Assembly (NCBI RefSeq): GCF_040529055.1
Contig: NZ_CP132342.1
Span: 4,648,001-4,712,000, forward strand
Length of the DNA stretch: 64,000 bases
DNA from: Xanthomonas sontii
Lineage (GTDB): Bacteria > Pseudomonadota > Gammaproteobacteria > Xanthomonadales > Xanthomonadaceae
Direction: 5' to 3'
The notes beneath the pieces were generated by a model. The model had not been told where the DNA came from. It saw only the letters and a list, made by a program, of their open reading frames with translations, and did not search any database. This document shows positions 17,982 to 29,168 of the stretch, piece after piece (position 1 is the stretch's first letter; each line of letters opens with the position of its first letter). A program made the position numbers and the translations under genes.

Positions 17982-19226
17982 TCAACGGAACCCGGCCACC
18001 GTCGCCTTGGTGTTGACCAGCACGCGCTGGTTGTCGGCGGTGCTGGCATTGCCCATCGGCACGCCGTTGTAGGACACGTTCGGGTTGGACCAGTAGTTCA
18101 GCCGCGGGCAGCTGCTGGTGCAGTTGTAGGCCATGATCGTGCGCCAGCTGTTGCCGTAGCGATAGCCGTGGCCATAGGCGTACGGCGAGGTGCTGGAGTC
18201 GGTGGCCACGTCGTGGCGCGCGCTCTGCAGATGGCCGATCTCGTGGGCGAAGCTGTAGTAGCCGGTGGCGCAATCCCAGTACACCGCCGCGAACGCGGTG
18301 GCGGCGGTGGAACCGATGCCCGAGGCGAGACCGCAATAGGCGGAGTTGTCGATGATCAGCACGCCGACGTCGGCCGCGGTGTTGTTGCGCGAGGTATGGA
18401 TGCTGTCCATGTAGCCGTCGCTGGTGCCGCGGAAGCGGGTCAGGTCGGTGTTGAAGTCGCCGGACTCGGTGTAGTTGGTGGTCTCGTAGCCGGCCAGCTG
18501 CATGGTGATGCCGACGTTGCTGTTGGTGTAGCCCTGGTTGGACTCGGCCACCGCCAACTGCACCAGCGACTGCATGTTGCCGCCGTAGCTGGTCACCGCC
18601 TTGTTGGTCGCCACCACCAGCACACGGATGGTCGCGGGCGAACCCGACGAGGCACCGGCGGCGGTCACGCGTTCGTCGATCACCGACTGCGGCATCTGCA
18701 CCGTCGGCAGCAGCGCGTAGTCGGCCGGATGCTCGGCCGGCATGCGGCGTTCGTCGACCTCCACCAGCACATGGCCGCCACCGGCGATCGGACGCAGGTG
18801 GAACAGGGTGCCGTTGCTGCGGATGCTGCCGGTGATGGTGTCGCCGCTGCGCACCAGGATCGCCGAGTTCAGCGGATCCAGGCCGGACAGCGCGCGGGTC
18901 CGCGCCACCGCGGCATTGCCGAGATTGCCGTACCAGATGCTGTTGCCGCCTTCCAATTGCTCGGTCTTCAACTGCGTGGCGGTGATGCGCTGGCCCAGCA
19001 GGTCCAGCTCGAGTTGCTTCTGTCCGGCGGTGACCGCGGCGGCGTTCACGCCGACCCGCTGCACCGCGCCGGTGGCGGGATTGGCCAGCAGGCGGCTCAG
19101 CGCCGGCTCGCCGGCGATGGACTTGGAGACGTACTGGCTGCTCTGGAACAGGGGCGTTCCGGCTGCGGAGGCGGAACCGGCGACACACAGGGCAAGCATC
19201 GCGGTAAGGCTGCACATCGACTTCAT
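17982..19226 (-). CDS. Secreted zinc metalloprotease, M12/metzincin type
   Basis: A 414-residue secreted protein. The signal peptide is MKSMCSLTAMLALCVAGSASA, then a propeptide-like region of about 170 residues and a metzincin domain. The zinc signature is HEIGHLQSARHD (H-E-x2-H-x5-HD) and a Met-turn candidate TIMAYN follows. Paired cysteines near the end (YNCTSSCPRLNYWSNP) suggest a disulfide. The HD ending of the zinc motif is typical of reprolysin-like M12B peptidases. A role in exported proteolysis is inferred. Confidence 0.86.
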   Translation of the reverse strand: MKSMCSLTAMLALCVAGSASAAGTPLFQSSQYVSKSIAGEPALSRLLANPATGAVQRVGVNAAAVTAGQKQLELDLLGQRITATQLKTEQLEGGNSIWYGNLGNAAVARTRALSGLDPLNSAILVRSGDTITGSIRSNGTLFHLRPIAGGGHVLVEVDERRMPAEHPADYALLPTVQMPQSVIDERVTAAGASSGSPATIRVLVVATNKAVTSYGGNMQSLVQLAVAESNQGYTNSNVGITMQLAGYETTNYTESGDFNTDLTRFRGTSDGYMDSIHTSRNNTAADVGVLIIDNSAYCGLASGIGSTAATAFAAVYWDCATGYYSFAHEIGHLQSARHDVATDSSTSPYAYGHGYRYGNSWRTIMAYNCTSSCPRLNYWSNPNVSYNGVPMGNASTADNQRVLVNTKATVAGFR

Positions 19227-19455
19227 GTCGGACTCCTGGGTGGTGAGTAGGGACGAACGTCGCCCCGCGCGCGGCCGGAGACGGGGGAGGCCGCGCGGGG
19301 GAGTTCGATTAGCCGCTCAGCCACCGTTCAGCGCAAGCAACAAATGCAGCGGGGTCTCCGCTCGGAGATAGGCGTCACAGAACGCACGCAAGGGCGTTCA
19401 TGCCGCACCTGCGCGTTGACACGACCCGGGCGCCACGCCGCAGGAGGACGCCGCC

Positions 19456-20262
19456 TCAGCCGGCCTGCTGCTGCAGGGCCAGCAATTCGTCCTCGTCGAA
19501 TCCCGCCAGCAGGCGCGCCTGCAGGTTGAACGGGCCGTGCAGGTAGCCGCCGGCGTACTCGCGCAGCAGCGCCGCGAAGCGCGCGCGCGGCTCGATCCCG
19601 GCCTGTGCGCAGTACCAGCGGTACCAGCGCGAGCCGGCGGCCACGTGCGCCACTTCCTCGCGCAGGATGATGTCCAGGATGTCGGCGGTGGCGTCGTCGC
19701 CGAGCGCGCGCAGCTTGGCGATCATGCCCGGGGTCACGTCCAGGCCGCGCGCCTCCAGCACGCGTGGCACCAGCGCCATCCGCGCCAGGCCGTCGTGGGC
19801 GGTCTTCTCGCACATCTCCCACAGGCCGTTGTGCGCGGCGAAATCGCCGTAGGCATGGCCCAGCGCGCGCAGGCGGTCGCGCAGCAGCACGAAATGGCGG
19901 GATTCGTCGTCCGCCACCGCCACCCAGTCGGCGTAGAACGCCGGCGGCAGGCCGCGGAAGCGGTAGACCGCGTCCCAGGCCAGGTCGATGGCGTTGAGTT
20001 CGATGTGGGCGATGGCGTGGATGAACGCCGCACGGCCCTCGGCACTGCCGAGGCCGCGCCGCGGCAGCTCGCGTGGATGCACCAGCAGCGGTCGCGGTGG
20101 CCGCCCCGGCATGCGGATCGGCTCGGGCGGCGGCGCCACGGCCGGCACCGCGAGCGCGCCGTCGCGCCAGGCCGCGGCATGGCGCTGGGTCAGCGCCACC
20201 TTCTCGTCGGGGTCGGCGGCGTCCAGGCAGGCGCGCGCGGCCTGGTACAGGTCGCCGTTCAC
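19456..20262 (-). CDS. DUF455 family ferritin-like protein
   Basis: A 268-residue helical protein with the DUF455 pattern of Glu/His residues expected for a ferritin-like di-iron site: AIAHIELNAIDLAWD, ADDESRHFVLLRDRL and REEVAHVAAGSRWY. The biochemical role of the family is unsettled. The start is GTG overlapping the upstream lipoprotein stop (GTGA), so it is coupled to that gene and sits at the end of the folC-purF operon. Confidence 0.85.
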   Translation of the reverse strand: MNGDLYQAARACLDAADPDEKVALTQRHAAAWRDGALAVPAVAPPPEPIRMPGRPPRPLLVHPRELPRRGLGSAEGRAAFIHAIAHIELNAIDLAWDAVYRFRGLPPAFYADWVAVADDESRHFVLLRDRLRALGHAYGDFAAHNGLWEMCEKTAHDGLARMALVPRVLEARGLDVTPGMIAKLRALGDDATADILDIILREEVAHVAAGSRWYRWYCAQAGIEPRARFAALLREYAGGYLHGPFNLQARLLAGFDEDELLALQQQAG

Positions 20263-20843
20263 GGCGCCACCGTCGGATGCGCTGCCGCCTGGCGCCGTTC
20301 CAGCCAGGTGCGCTGGGCCTGCTCGCAGCGGTTGCCGGGCACCTTGAACACGCAGTCCACGCGATGTGCGCAGGCCAGGGCGAAGGCGCTGCGGCGGTCG
20401 GCCGTGGGCGGTTCGGGGATGCTCGCCAGCGGTGCGCCCGACGGCCAGCCGGCGTCGACGCCGATGCCGGCGGCAAGCAGGCGCGCCGTGCCATCCCGGC
20501 AATCGACGGCATACCCCCACTGCGGCGCATCGGCGCGCACGTCGTCGGAGGAGCGCTGCGCGCGCAGGCGCAGCAGCAGCAGGTCCTCGCCGATGCGCTG
20601 CGCGCCGGCGATCGCCAGCGGTGCGCGGTAGCCCGGCTGCAGCACCGCCAGCTGGTCCGGGGCCATGTACAGCTGCAGCATGGTCAACTGCGCACTCGGC
20701 ACGCTGCCGTCGCGCAGGCGCGGATCGTCCAGCGCCTGCACCGGCCGCGTGGCGTCGTCAGCAGTGCAGCCGCCGCACAGCGCCGCCAGACCCGCCAGCG
20801 CGAGCATGCGCCGCGCCCGGGCGCGGCGGCGGGACTCAGGCAC
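20259..20843 (-). CDS. Predicted lipoprotein, purF operon member
   Basis: A 194-residue protein with a basic N-terminus (RRRARARR), a hydrophobic segment and lipobox LCGGC. The mature part is soluble and includes two cysteine pairs ([25 protein letters not shown]). The family is not recognised. GTG 20843 overlaps the purF stop by 8 nt; an internal ATG at 20807 is a possible alternative and keeps the lipobox. It overlaps the DUF455 gene by 4 nt. Confidence 0.72.
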   Translation of the reverse strand: MPESRRRARARRMLALAGLAALCGGCTADDATRPVQALDDPRLRDGSVPSAQLTMLQLYMAPDQLAVLQPGYRAPLAIAGAQRIGEDLLLLRLRAQRSSDDVRADAPQWGYAVDCRDGTARLLAAGIGVDAGWPSGAPLASIPEPPTADRRSAFALACAHRVDCVFKVPGNRCEQAQRTWLERRQAAAHPTVAP

Positions 20844-22302
20844 GGCGCTTGCGCTTGGCCTCGTCCGAGCGCAGCTGCATGATCCGCTCGAAATAGCCCG
20901 GTTCGATGCCGGTGGTGTACTGGCCGTTGAAGCACGAGGAGTCGAACGCCTTCAGTTCCGGGTTGCCCTCGCGCACCGCGGTCTCCAGATCTTCCAGGTC
21001 CTGGTAGATCAGCCAGTCGCAGCCGAGGAACTCCTGGATCTCCTGCTCGCTGCGGCCGTGCGCGACCAGTTCGTCGGCGGCCGGCATGTCGATGCCGTAG
21101 ATGTTGGGATAGCGCACCGGCGGCGCCGCGCTGGCCAGGTACACCTTGCGCGCGCCGGCGTCGCGCGCCATCTGCACGATCTGCCGGCTGGTGGTGCCGC
21201 GCACGATCGAGTCGTCGACCAGCAGCACCACGCGGTTGCGGAATTCCAGATGGATCGGATTGAGCTTGCGGCGCACCGACTTCACCCGCTCGCCCTGCCC
21301 CGGCATGATGAAGGTGCGGCCGATGTAGCGGTTCTTGACGAAGCCCTCGCGGTACTTCACCCCGAGCACGTTGGAGATCTCCAGCGCGGCGTCGCGCGAG
21401 GTGTCCGGGATCGGAATGATGGTGTCGATGTCGTGGTCCGGGCGCAGGCGCAGGATCTTCTCGCCCAGCTTCATGCCCATGCGCATGCGCGCCTTGTGCA
21501 CCGAGACGTTGTCGATCATCGAGTCCGGCCGCGCGAAGTACACGTACTCGAAGATGCACGGGGTGTGGTCGGTGGGCGAGGCGCAGACCTCGGAGAACAG
21601 CTCGCCGCGGCCGGTGATCACCAGCGCTTCGCCGGGGCGCACGTCGCGCACGCGGGTGAAGCCGAGGATGTCCAGCGCCGAGGACTCGGAGGCGACGATG
21701 TACTCGTCGCCCTCCACGCTCTCGCGCTTGCCCAGCACCAGCGGACGGATGCCGTGCGGGTCGCGGAACGCGACCAGGCCCAGCCCCAGCACCACGCTGA
21801 CCACTGCGTAGCCGCCCTTGCAGCGGCGGTGCACGCCGGCCACGGCGCGGATCGCCGCCTCCGGGGTCAGCATGCGCTGCGCGTCGAGCTCGTAGGCGAA
21901 CACGTTCAGCAGCACTTCGCTGTCCGAATCGGTGTTGATGTTGCGGCGGTCGGCCTCGAACACCTGCTGGCGCAGGGCTTCGGTATTGACCAGGTTGCCG
22001 TTGTGGGCCAGCGCGATGCCGTACGGCGAATTCACGTAGAACGGCTGCGCCTCGTCCATGCCTTCCGAGCCGGCGGTCGGATAGCGGCAATGGGCGATGC
22101 CGACGCGGCCTTCCAGCACCGCCATGCGCTTCTCGTCGAAGACGTCGCGGACCAGCCCGTTGGCCTTCTGCACGCGCAGGCGGGTGCCGTCGGCGGTGGC
22201 GATGCCCGCCGCGTCCTGGCCGCGGTGCTGCAGCACGGCCAGGCCGTCATAGAGTTGCCCGGCCACGTTCTGGTTGCCGACGATTCCGACGATGCCACAC
22301 AT
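20836..22302 (-). CDS. purF: Amidophosphoribosyltransferase PurF
   Basis: Catalyses the first step of purine synthesis, PRPP plus glutamine to phosphoribosylamine. The 488-residue protein starts [11 protein letters not shown], where Cys2 is the N-terminal nucleophile of the glutaminase domain after Met removal, with [11 protein letters not shown] following. The PRPP-binding motif [15 protein letters not shown] lies in the C-terminal phosphoribosyltransferase domain. It follows cvpA by 28 nt. Confidence 0.97.
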   Translation of the reverse strand: MCGIVGIVGNQNVAGQLYDGLAVLQHRGQDAAGIATADGTRLRVQKANGLVRDVFDEKRMAVLEGRVGIAHCRYPTAGSEGMDEAQPFYVNSPYGIALAHNGNLVNTEALRQQVFEADRRNINTDSDSEVLLNVFAYELDAQRMLTPEAAIRAVAGVHRRCKGGYAVVSVVLGLGLVAFRDPHGIRPLVLGKRESVEGDEYIVASESSALDILGFTRVRDVRPGEALVITGRGELFSEVCASPTDHTPCIFEYVYFARPDSMIDNVSVHKARMRMGMKLGEKILRLRPDHDIDTIIPIPDTSRDAALEISNVLGVKYREGFVKNRYIGRTFIMPGQGERVKSVRRKLNPIHLEFRNRVVLLVDDSIVRGTTSRQIVQMARDAGARKVYLASAAPPVRYPNIYGIDMPAADELVAHGRSEQEIQEFLGCDWLIYQDLEDLETAVREGNPELKAFDSSCFNGQYTTGIEPGYFERIMQLRSDEAKRKRRA

Positions 22303-22330
22303 GTCAACGCTCTCCGCGGCGGGGATGCCG

Positions 22331-23092
22331 CTATTGGGAAGGTGGCCGTGCCTGGCCGTTGGGTTCGACCCGTGCCGGGTCGAATTGCGCCGGACGCGCC
22401 TGCGCCGGATCGATGTTCGCGGGCATCAGTTGCGACGGATCGCCCCCGGGCTGCGCGGACCGCACCCCGGGACGTCCCAGGGCCTTGGACATCATCTCCT
22501 GCAGCCCACTGGCCTGCAGGGCGTTGCCCAGCGCGGCATTATCGCCTGCCGCGGGCAAGTTGCCCAAATTCATCTGCGACACGTTCAGTTGCGGCATCTG
22601 CGAAAGGTTCATCTGCGGCATCTGCGGCATGTGCCAGTCCGGTATCTGCGCGCGCATCCAGCCCACGCCCGGCTTGAGCACCGGCAACACCATGGAATGC
22701 TGCCAGTCCGGCTCGCGGGTCAGCGGGGTGAAGCTCATCAGGAACGCCAGCACCGCGGCGAAGAAGCCGCCGCGCGCCGCCCCCAGGCCGAAGCCGAGCG
22801 CGCGGTCGGTGCCCGACAGCGCGGTCGAGCGCACCGCGGTGCGGATCACCATGCCGGTGATGCCGACCACCGCCATCACCGTCACGAAGGTCAGCGCGTA
22901 GCCGCCCAGGTAGTAGCTCATGCTCGGCCGGGACCCGTTGGCCAGCCACTGCCCGGCATTGCCGCCGAACTGGAACGTGGCCCAGCCGGCCAGGAACCAG
23001 GACAGCGTGCCGACCACGATGCCGACGAACCCGCGCAGGGCCCCGAGCAGGGCCGAGACCAGGATCACCGTCAACAGCACCATGTCGATCAT
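22331..23092 (-). CDS. cvpA: CvpA family inner membrane protein with extended tail
   Basis: The N-terminal 140 residues form the CvpA membrane domain, with four hydrophobic segments ([21 protein letters not shown] onward). A tail of about 110 residues, absent from short CvpA proteins, follows. Its first part is a repeated Met/Gln/Asn/Pro pattern ([20 protein letters not shown]) and the rest is Pro/Ala/Gln rich. CvpA is linked to colicin V export and envelope stress in enterobacteria, but its molecular role is unclear. The gene lies between the SPOR protein and purF, as in E. coli. Confidence 0.88.
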   Translation of the reverse strand: MIDMVLLTVILVSALLGALRGFVGIVVGTLSWFLAGWATFQFGGNAGQWLANGSRPSMSYYLGGYALTFVTVMAVVGITGMVIRTAVRSTALSGTDRALGFGLGAARGGFFAAVLAFLMSFTPLTREPDWQHSMVLPVLKPGVGWMRAQIPDWHMPQMPQMNLSQMPQLNVSQMNLGNLPAAGDNAALGNALQASGLQEMMSKALGRPGVRSAQPGGDPSQLMPANIDPAQARPAQFDPARVEPNGQARPPSQ

Positions 23093-23187
23093 GCGCGCCT
23101 CCCGCGGCCGAGCCGCTGCATCGCGCCGATCGCGCGTCGCGCCTGCCTTCCCTGGACCATCGTGCTACTCCATGGGCCGCGGCCCGA

Positions 23188-24285
23188 TCAAGGATGTGGA
23201 CGTACCATACCGCTGATACCGACCTTGGCTGCCACCTGGGCGCGCAACTGCTCGGCATCGGCGCGGTTGGCGACCGGGCCGACCCGCACCCGGTTCAGCG
23301 CGCCCTTGTCGGTGCGCACCTGCTCGACGAAGGCGCTGAAGCCGGCCGCGCGCACCTTGTCGCGCAGGGCGTTGGCGTCCTCGGCCTTGCCGAACGCGCC
23401 CAGCTGCACGGCGAAGCCGGTGCCGGAAGCGGCAGGCGCGGCCGGCACGCTCGGCGCCGGCTTGGCCGCCGCCGTGGTGGCCGGGGTCGCCACGGGCTTG
23501 GCGGGTTCGGGCTTGGTCGCAGCCGGCTTGGCCGGTTCCGGTTTGGGCGCCGGCGGCGTCGCCGGCTTGGCGGTGGCGACCGGCTTGGCCGGCTCCGGCG
23601 GCAGCGCCTCGGTCTTGGCTGGGGCGGCGGGGGCGACGGCGGCGACGTTGCTGGCGGCAGCCGGCGTAGCGCTGGCCGGGGTGGCGTTGCTCGGCGCCGC
23701 ATCCAGGGTCACCACCTGGGCGTTGACGTCGTTGCGGACCTTGACCGCCTGCAGGCGCACGGATTCGGCCTGGGCGCGATCGGCATACGGCCCGATCCGC
23801 ACCCGCCAGGCCTGGCGCCCGCCGATCGTGGCCTGCTCGCGGAAGCCCGGCAGCTGCGCCTGCTTGAGCCGCGCGATCACCGCATCGGCATCGGCGGCGG
23901 TGGCGTAGGCGCCGAAATTCACCGCGTAGTTGCCGGCGGCCGTGCTCGGCGGCAACGGTTGCGCGGCGCTGCCCGCGGCCGGATCGGCCAGGTCGGCGGC
24001 ATCGGGGTTGTCCTTGACCGGCGCCGGCGCGGCGGCTGGCGCAGCGGCGGCGCCCGGCGCCTTGGCCATGCCCACCGCCCCGCCACTGGGTGCGTCGCCC
24101 GGGGTCACCAGCGGTAGCTCGCGGGTCTCAAACTGGCCGTCGGCCGGCGCGTCGGGCGCCTTCAGCGGCACATTGGCCACGCCGCTGTCGGGCGCAGGCC
24201 CCTTCACCAGCATCGGCAGGAAGATCACGGCGAGCGCTACCAGGACAAGGGCGCCAATCAATCGCTGTTTCAGGACGGTATCCAC
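23188..24285 (-). CDS. DedD-like protein with two SPOR domains
   Basis: A 365-residue envelope protein. A single N-terminal membrane segment (LIGALVLVALAVIFLPMLV) is followed by Ala/Pro-rich linkers and two SPOR domains, at about residues 118-195 (NYAVNFGAYATAADADAV) and 287-362 (GFAVQLGAFGKAEDANAL). SPOR domains bind denuded peptidoglycan at the septum. E. coli DedD has one SPOR domain, so the pair is notable. A KPEPAKP-type repeated linker lies between them. It occupies the dedD place between folC and cvpA. Confidence 0.88.
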   Translation of the reverse strand: MDTVLKQRLIGALVLVALAVIFLPMLVKGPAPDSGVANVPLKAPDAPADGQFETRELPLVTPGDAPSGGAVGMAKAPGAAAAPAAAPAPVKDNPDAADLADPAAGSAAQPLPPSTAAGNYAVNFGAYATAADADAVIARLKQAQLPGFREQATIGGRQAWRVRIGPYADRAQAESVRLQAVKVRNDVNAQVVTLDAAPSNATPASATPAAASNVAAVAPAAPAKTEALPPEPAKPVATAKPATPPAPKPEPAKPAATKPEPAKPVATPATTAAAKPAPSVPAAPAASGTGFAVQLGAFGKAEDANALRDKVRAAGFSAFVEQVRTDKGALNRVRVGPVANRADAEQLRAQVAAKVGISGMVRPHP

Positions 24286-24354
24286 GGAAAGGCTGAGGGG
24301 GCGGCGTGGCGGAGTGCCGTGCCGATTATAAGGTGGGCCCGCGCGGAGGCGGGA

Positions 24355-25614
24355 TCAGCCGGCTGAATGCAGCCAGTGCAAGGCCTCGGCGGCGGTATGG
24401 AACGAACCGAACACCAGCACCCGGTCGCCCGGATGCGCCTGCGCCAACGCCGATTGCAGCGCCTGCGCCACGCTCTCGGCGCCGCCGGCCTCGGCGGCGG
24501 CGGTCCCCGCCAGCCGCGTGCGCAACTGCGCAGCGCTCTGGCCGCGGTTGCCGGCCAGGCCGGCCAGGTGCCAGGCATCGACCTGCGCGGCCAGTACCTC
24601 CACCACCCCGGCGGCGTCCTTGTCGGCCAGCGCCGCGAACACCGCGCAGGTGCGGCCGGCGACCGGCTGCGCCTGCAGCGCGGCGGCCAGTTCGCGGGCC
24701 GCCTGCGGGTTGTGGCCGACGTCGACCAGCACCTCCACCCCGTCGCGCAGGCACGACTGCAGGCGCCCGCGCAGGCGCGCGGCGGCGATGCCCTCGGCGT
24801 AGGCGTTGCGTGGCAGCGAGCGACGCAGCGCGCGCAGGGCGGCGATGGCGGTGGCGGCGTTGGCGCGCTGCACCGGCGCGCGCAGCTGCGGCAACGGCAA
24901 CTGCAGTTCGGTGCCGACGTCGCGCCAGCGCCAGCGGTCGGCATCGATCGGCTCGTGGAAGAAGTCGCTGCCGGCGCGCAGCGCATTGGCGCCGACGGCG
25001 TAGGCGCGGCGCAGCACGCTGGAGGGCGGATCGATCTCGCCCAGCACCAGCGGTTTCCACGGCCGCGCGATGCCGGCCTTCTCCGCGCCGATCGCCTCGC
25101 GGTCGGTGCCGAGCCAGTCGGTGTGGTCGATGTCCACGGTGGTGATCACCGCCACATCGGCATCGACCAGGTTCACCGCATCCAGGCGGCCGCCGAGGCC
25201 GACTTCCAGCACCGCCAGTTCCAGCTTGGCCTGCTGGAACAGCCACAGCGCCGCCAACGTGCCGTATTCGAAATACGTCAGAGCGGTGTCGCCGCGCGCG
25301 GCCTCCACTGCCGCGAAGGCGGTCACCAGGTCGGCATCGCTGGCCTCGTCGCCCTCGATGCGCACGCGCTCGTTGTAGCGCAGCAGGTGCGGCGAGGTGT
25401 AGCTGCCCACGCGCCAGCCGGCGGCACGCGCGATGGCCTCGACGAAGGCGACGGTCGAGCCCTTGCCGTTTGTCCCGCCGACGGTGATGACGTGCTTGGC
25501 CGGCTTGGTCAGGCGCATGCGTGCGGCGACCGCGCGCACCCGTTCCAGGCCCATGGCGATGTCCTGGGGGTGTTGGCGCTCGATGTAGGCGAGCCATTCG
25601 GGGAGGGTGTTCAT
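24355..25614 (-). CDS. folC: Folylpolyglutamate/dihydrofolate synthase FolC
   Basis: Adds glycine-linked glutamate in folate synthesis and extends polyglutamate tails. The 419-residue Mur-ligase-type enzyme has the P-loop VGGTNGKGSTVAF, then TSPHLLRYNERVRI, the YFEYGTLAALWLF region and VDVGHNPQAAREL. ATG 25614 (MNTLPEWLAYIERQHPQ) is the family start. First gene of the folC-SPOR-cvpA-purF-lipoprotein-DUF455 run; no accD lies upstream, unlike in E. coli. Confidence 0.95.
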   Translation of the reverse strand: MNTLPEWLAYIERQHPQDIAMGLERVRAVAARMRLTKPAKHVITVGGTNGKGSTVAFVEAIARAAGWRVGSYTSPHLLRYNERVRIEGDEASDADLVTAFAAVEAARGDTALTYFEYGTLAALWLFQQAKLELAVLEVGLGGRLDAVNLVDADVAVITTVDIDHTDWLGTDREAIGAEKAGIARPWKPLVLGEIDPPSSVLRRAYAVGANALRAGSDFFHEPIDADRWRWRDVGTELQLPLPQLRAPVQRANAATAIAALRALRRSLPRNAYAEGIAAARLRGRLQSCLRDGVEVLVDVGHNPQAARELAAALQAQPVAGRTCAVFAALADKDAAGVVEVLAAQVDAWHLAGLAGNRGQSAAQLRTRLAGTAAAEAGGAESVAQALQSALAQAHPGDRVLVFGSFHTAAEALHWLHSAG

Positions 25615-25675
25615 GGAGACGATTGAACTCGACTGATGCGACAACAGCACGCGCACTCATAGCGGCGACGCATTT

Positions 25676-26012
25676 TGCTGCTGCTTTGGTTTTGGTTCCG
25701 GTTTTGGCTGTTGCTGTTGCTGTGGCGGTTGCTTTGGCTTTGGCTTTGGCTTTGGCTTTGGCTGTTCAGGATCCCGTGAGGCACGGCAAGCAGACCGGAC
25801 GAAAACCCCGCAGGGGCGGCGCGCAGGACGCGCGCCGTTTTTCGACGGCACATGGATGTGCCGCCGAAAAATGTCCGGTCTGCTTGCGCACCCGGAGCGC
25901 GCAGCGCGGAGGGCGTGCCGCCCGGGTGTGCTTTCTTTTGGTTACTTTTCTTTGCACAAGCAAAGAAAAGTGACTCGCGCGCCAAGCGCGAAAGCATTTG
26001 CTGTTGCGGTTG
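25676..26012. repeat. Structured intergenic element, copy 1
   Basis: An intergenic element between folC and the histidine phosphatase gene. The left border is pyrimidine/GT-rich simple sequence, including GCTTTG x5 (25731-25763). It then holds a perfect 15-bp inverted repeat (25786-25800 with 25873-25887) enclosing two hairpins (25817-25837 and 25846-25863), and a conserved block (25890-25979). That block ends in a 15-bp hairpin with loop ACAA (25941-25974, one T-G pair). The right border again has GCTGTTGCGGTTGC. The block matches copy 2 at 46169-46258 almost base for base. Confidence 0.85.
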
Positions 26013-26047
26013 CACTACGCCGCGCACTCAGAACGAATCGGAAGGCA

Positions 26048-26692
26048 TTACAGCGCCCGATGTTTCGCCTCGCCGAAGAACGGCGTGTGGTGCGCGCAAT
26101 CGTTCAAGCGCACCACTTCCAGATGCTCCACATCCGGCCCTTCCAGCAGGTTCAGCGTGGTCGGCGCCTGGCGGAAACTCCACAGCCGCGCGATCGGCAG
26201 GCCCAGCACCCGGCACAGGATCACCCGGTTGACCGCATCGTGCGCCACCACCAGCAGCGTGTCGTGCTCGCCCAGGCCCTCGGCGGCGCGGGTCAGGCCG
26301 CGCCAGGAACGCTCCAGCACCTGCCGCAGCGACTCGCCGCCCGGCATCAGCACCGTGTCCGGCTCCTCGCGCCAGGCGCGCAGGCGCGCCGGATCCTTCT
26401 CGTGGATCTCGCTGGCCAGCAGGCCTTCCCATTCGCCATGGGCGATTTCCTGCAGGTCCGGATCGGTCTGCAGCAACGCCTCGCGCTCAGGGCCCAGGGC
26501 GAAGCGCGCGGTGCGCTGCGCGCGGGCCAGCGGCGAGGCCACGGCGCGGGTCAGCGGCACCTCGCGCAGGCGGGCGCCCAGCGCCTGCGCCTGAGCGTCG
26601 CCGACCGGCGACAGCGGGATGTCGATCTGGCCCTGGTAGCGGCCTTCGGCGTTCCACGGGGTTTCGCCATGGCGGGCGAGCAGAATGCGCAT
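26048..26692 (-). CDS. Histidine phosphatase family protein (phosphoglycerate mutase-like)
   Basis: A 214-residue branch-1 histidine phosphatase. The catalytic RHG motif is in MRILLARHGETPWNAEGRYQG, with the second-arm residues SPLARAQRTA, EIAHGEWEG and the second histidine in VVAHDAVNRVI. Similar proteins are annotated GpmB or CobC; the substrate cannot be assigned from sequence. ATG 26692 begins directly at the catalytic strand. It lies between the structured repeat element and the S46 peptidase gene. Confidence 0.88.
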   Translation of the reverse strand: MRILLARHGETPWNAEGRYQGQIDIPLSPVGDAQAQALGARLREVPLTRAVASPLARAQRTARFALGPEREALLQTDPDLQEIAHGEWEGLLASEIHEKDPARLRAWREEPDTVLMPGGESLRQVLERSWRGLTRAAEGLGEHDTLLVVAHDAVNRVILCRVLGLPIARLWSFRQAPTTLNLLEGPDVEHLEVVRLNDCAHHTPFFGEAKHRAL

Positions 26693-26857
26693 GCGCTGGA
26701 TTCCTTGGGGGGAAGGGGCCGTTTCGCAAACGAAAACGGAGCGGCATGATACCCGCTCCGTCGCCGGAAACCCTGCGCTGCATCCCGCGTGCCCGCCGCG
26801 GCGTGCCGGGGCGGACATGCGGACGGCGGCCGTCGCCGCCGCCCGCCGGAACCCGGC

Positions 26858-29017
<2,160 letters not shown>

Positions 29018-29168
29018 CGAATAGCTTCCTTGATGACAGACGTTAGAGTGTAACGGCTGTCATCAAGTGGCCGGACCGTGACCAATGGCACCCTGACCGC
29101 GCCGCAACATGGCCGCGTCGGCCGGGCGCTTATACTGCGCGCCCTCTTCCCATCGAATCTGCACCGAC

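Noticed and set aside
25611..26027. Minus-strand open frame of 138 codons over the first structured element, and similar frames in the second copy (45964-46293)
   Set aside because: The frames cover hairpins and simple repeats (Ser-Gln and Gln-rich tails), differ in length and downstream sequence, and have no RBS. Shared peptide pieces come from DNA-level similarity of the element.
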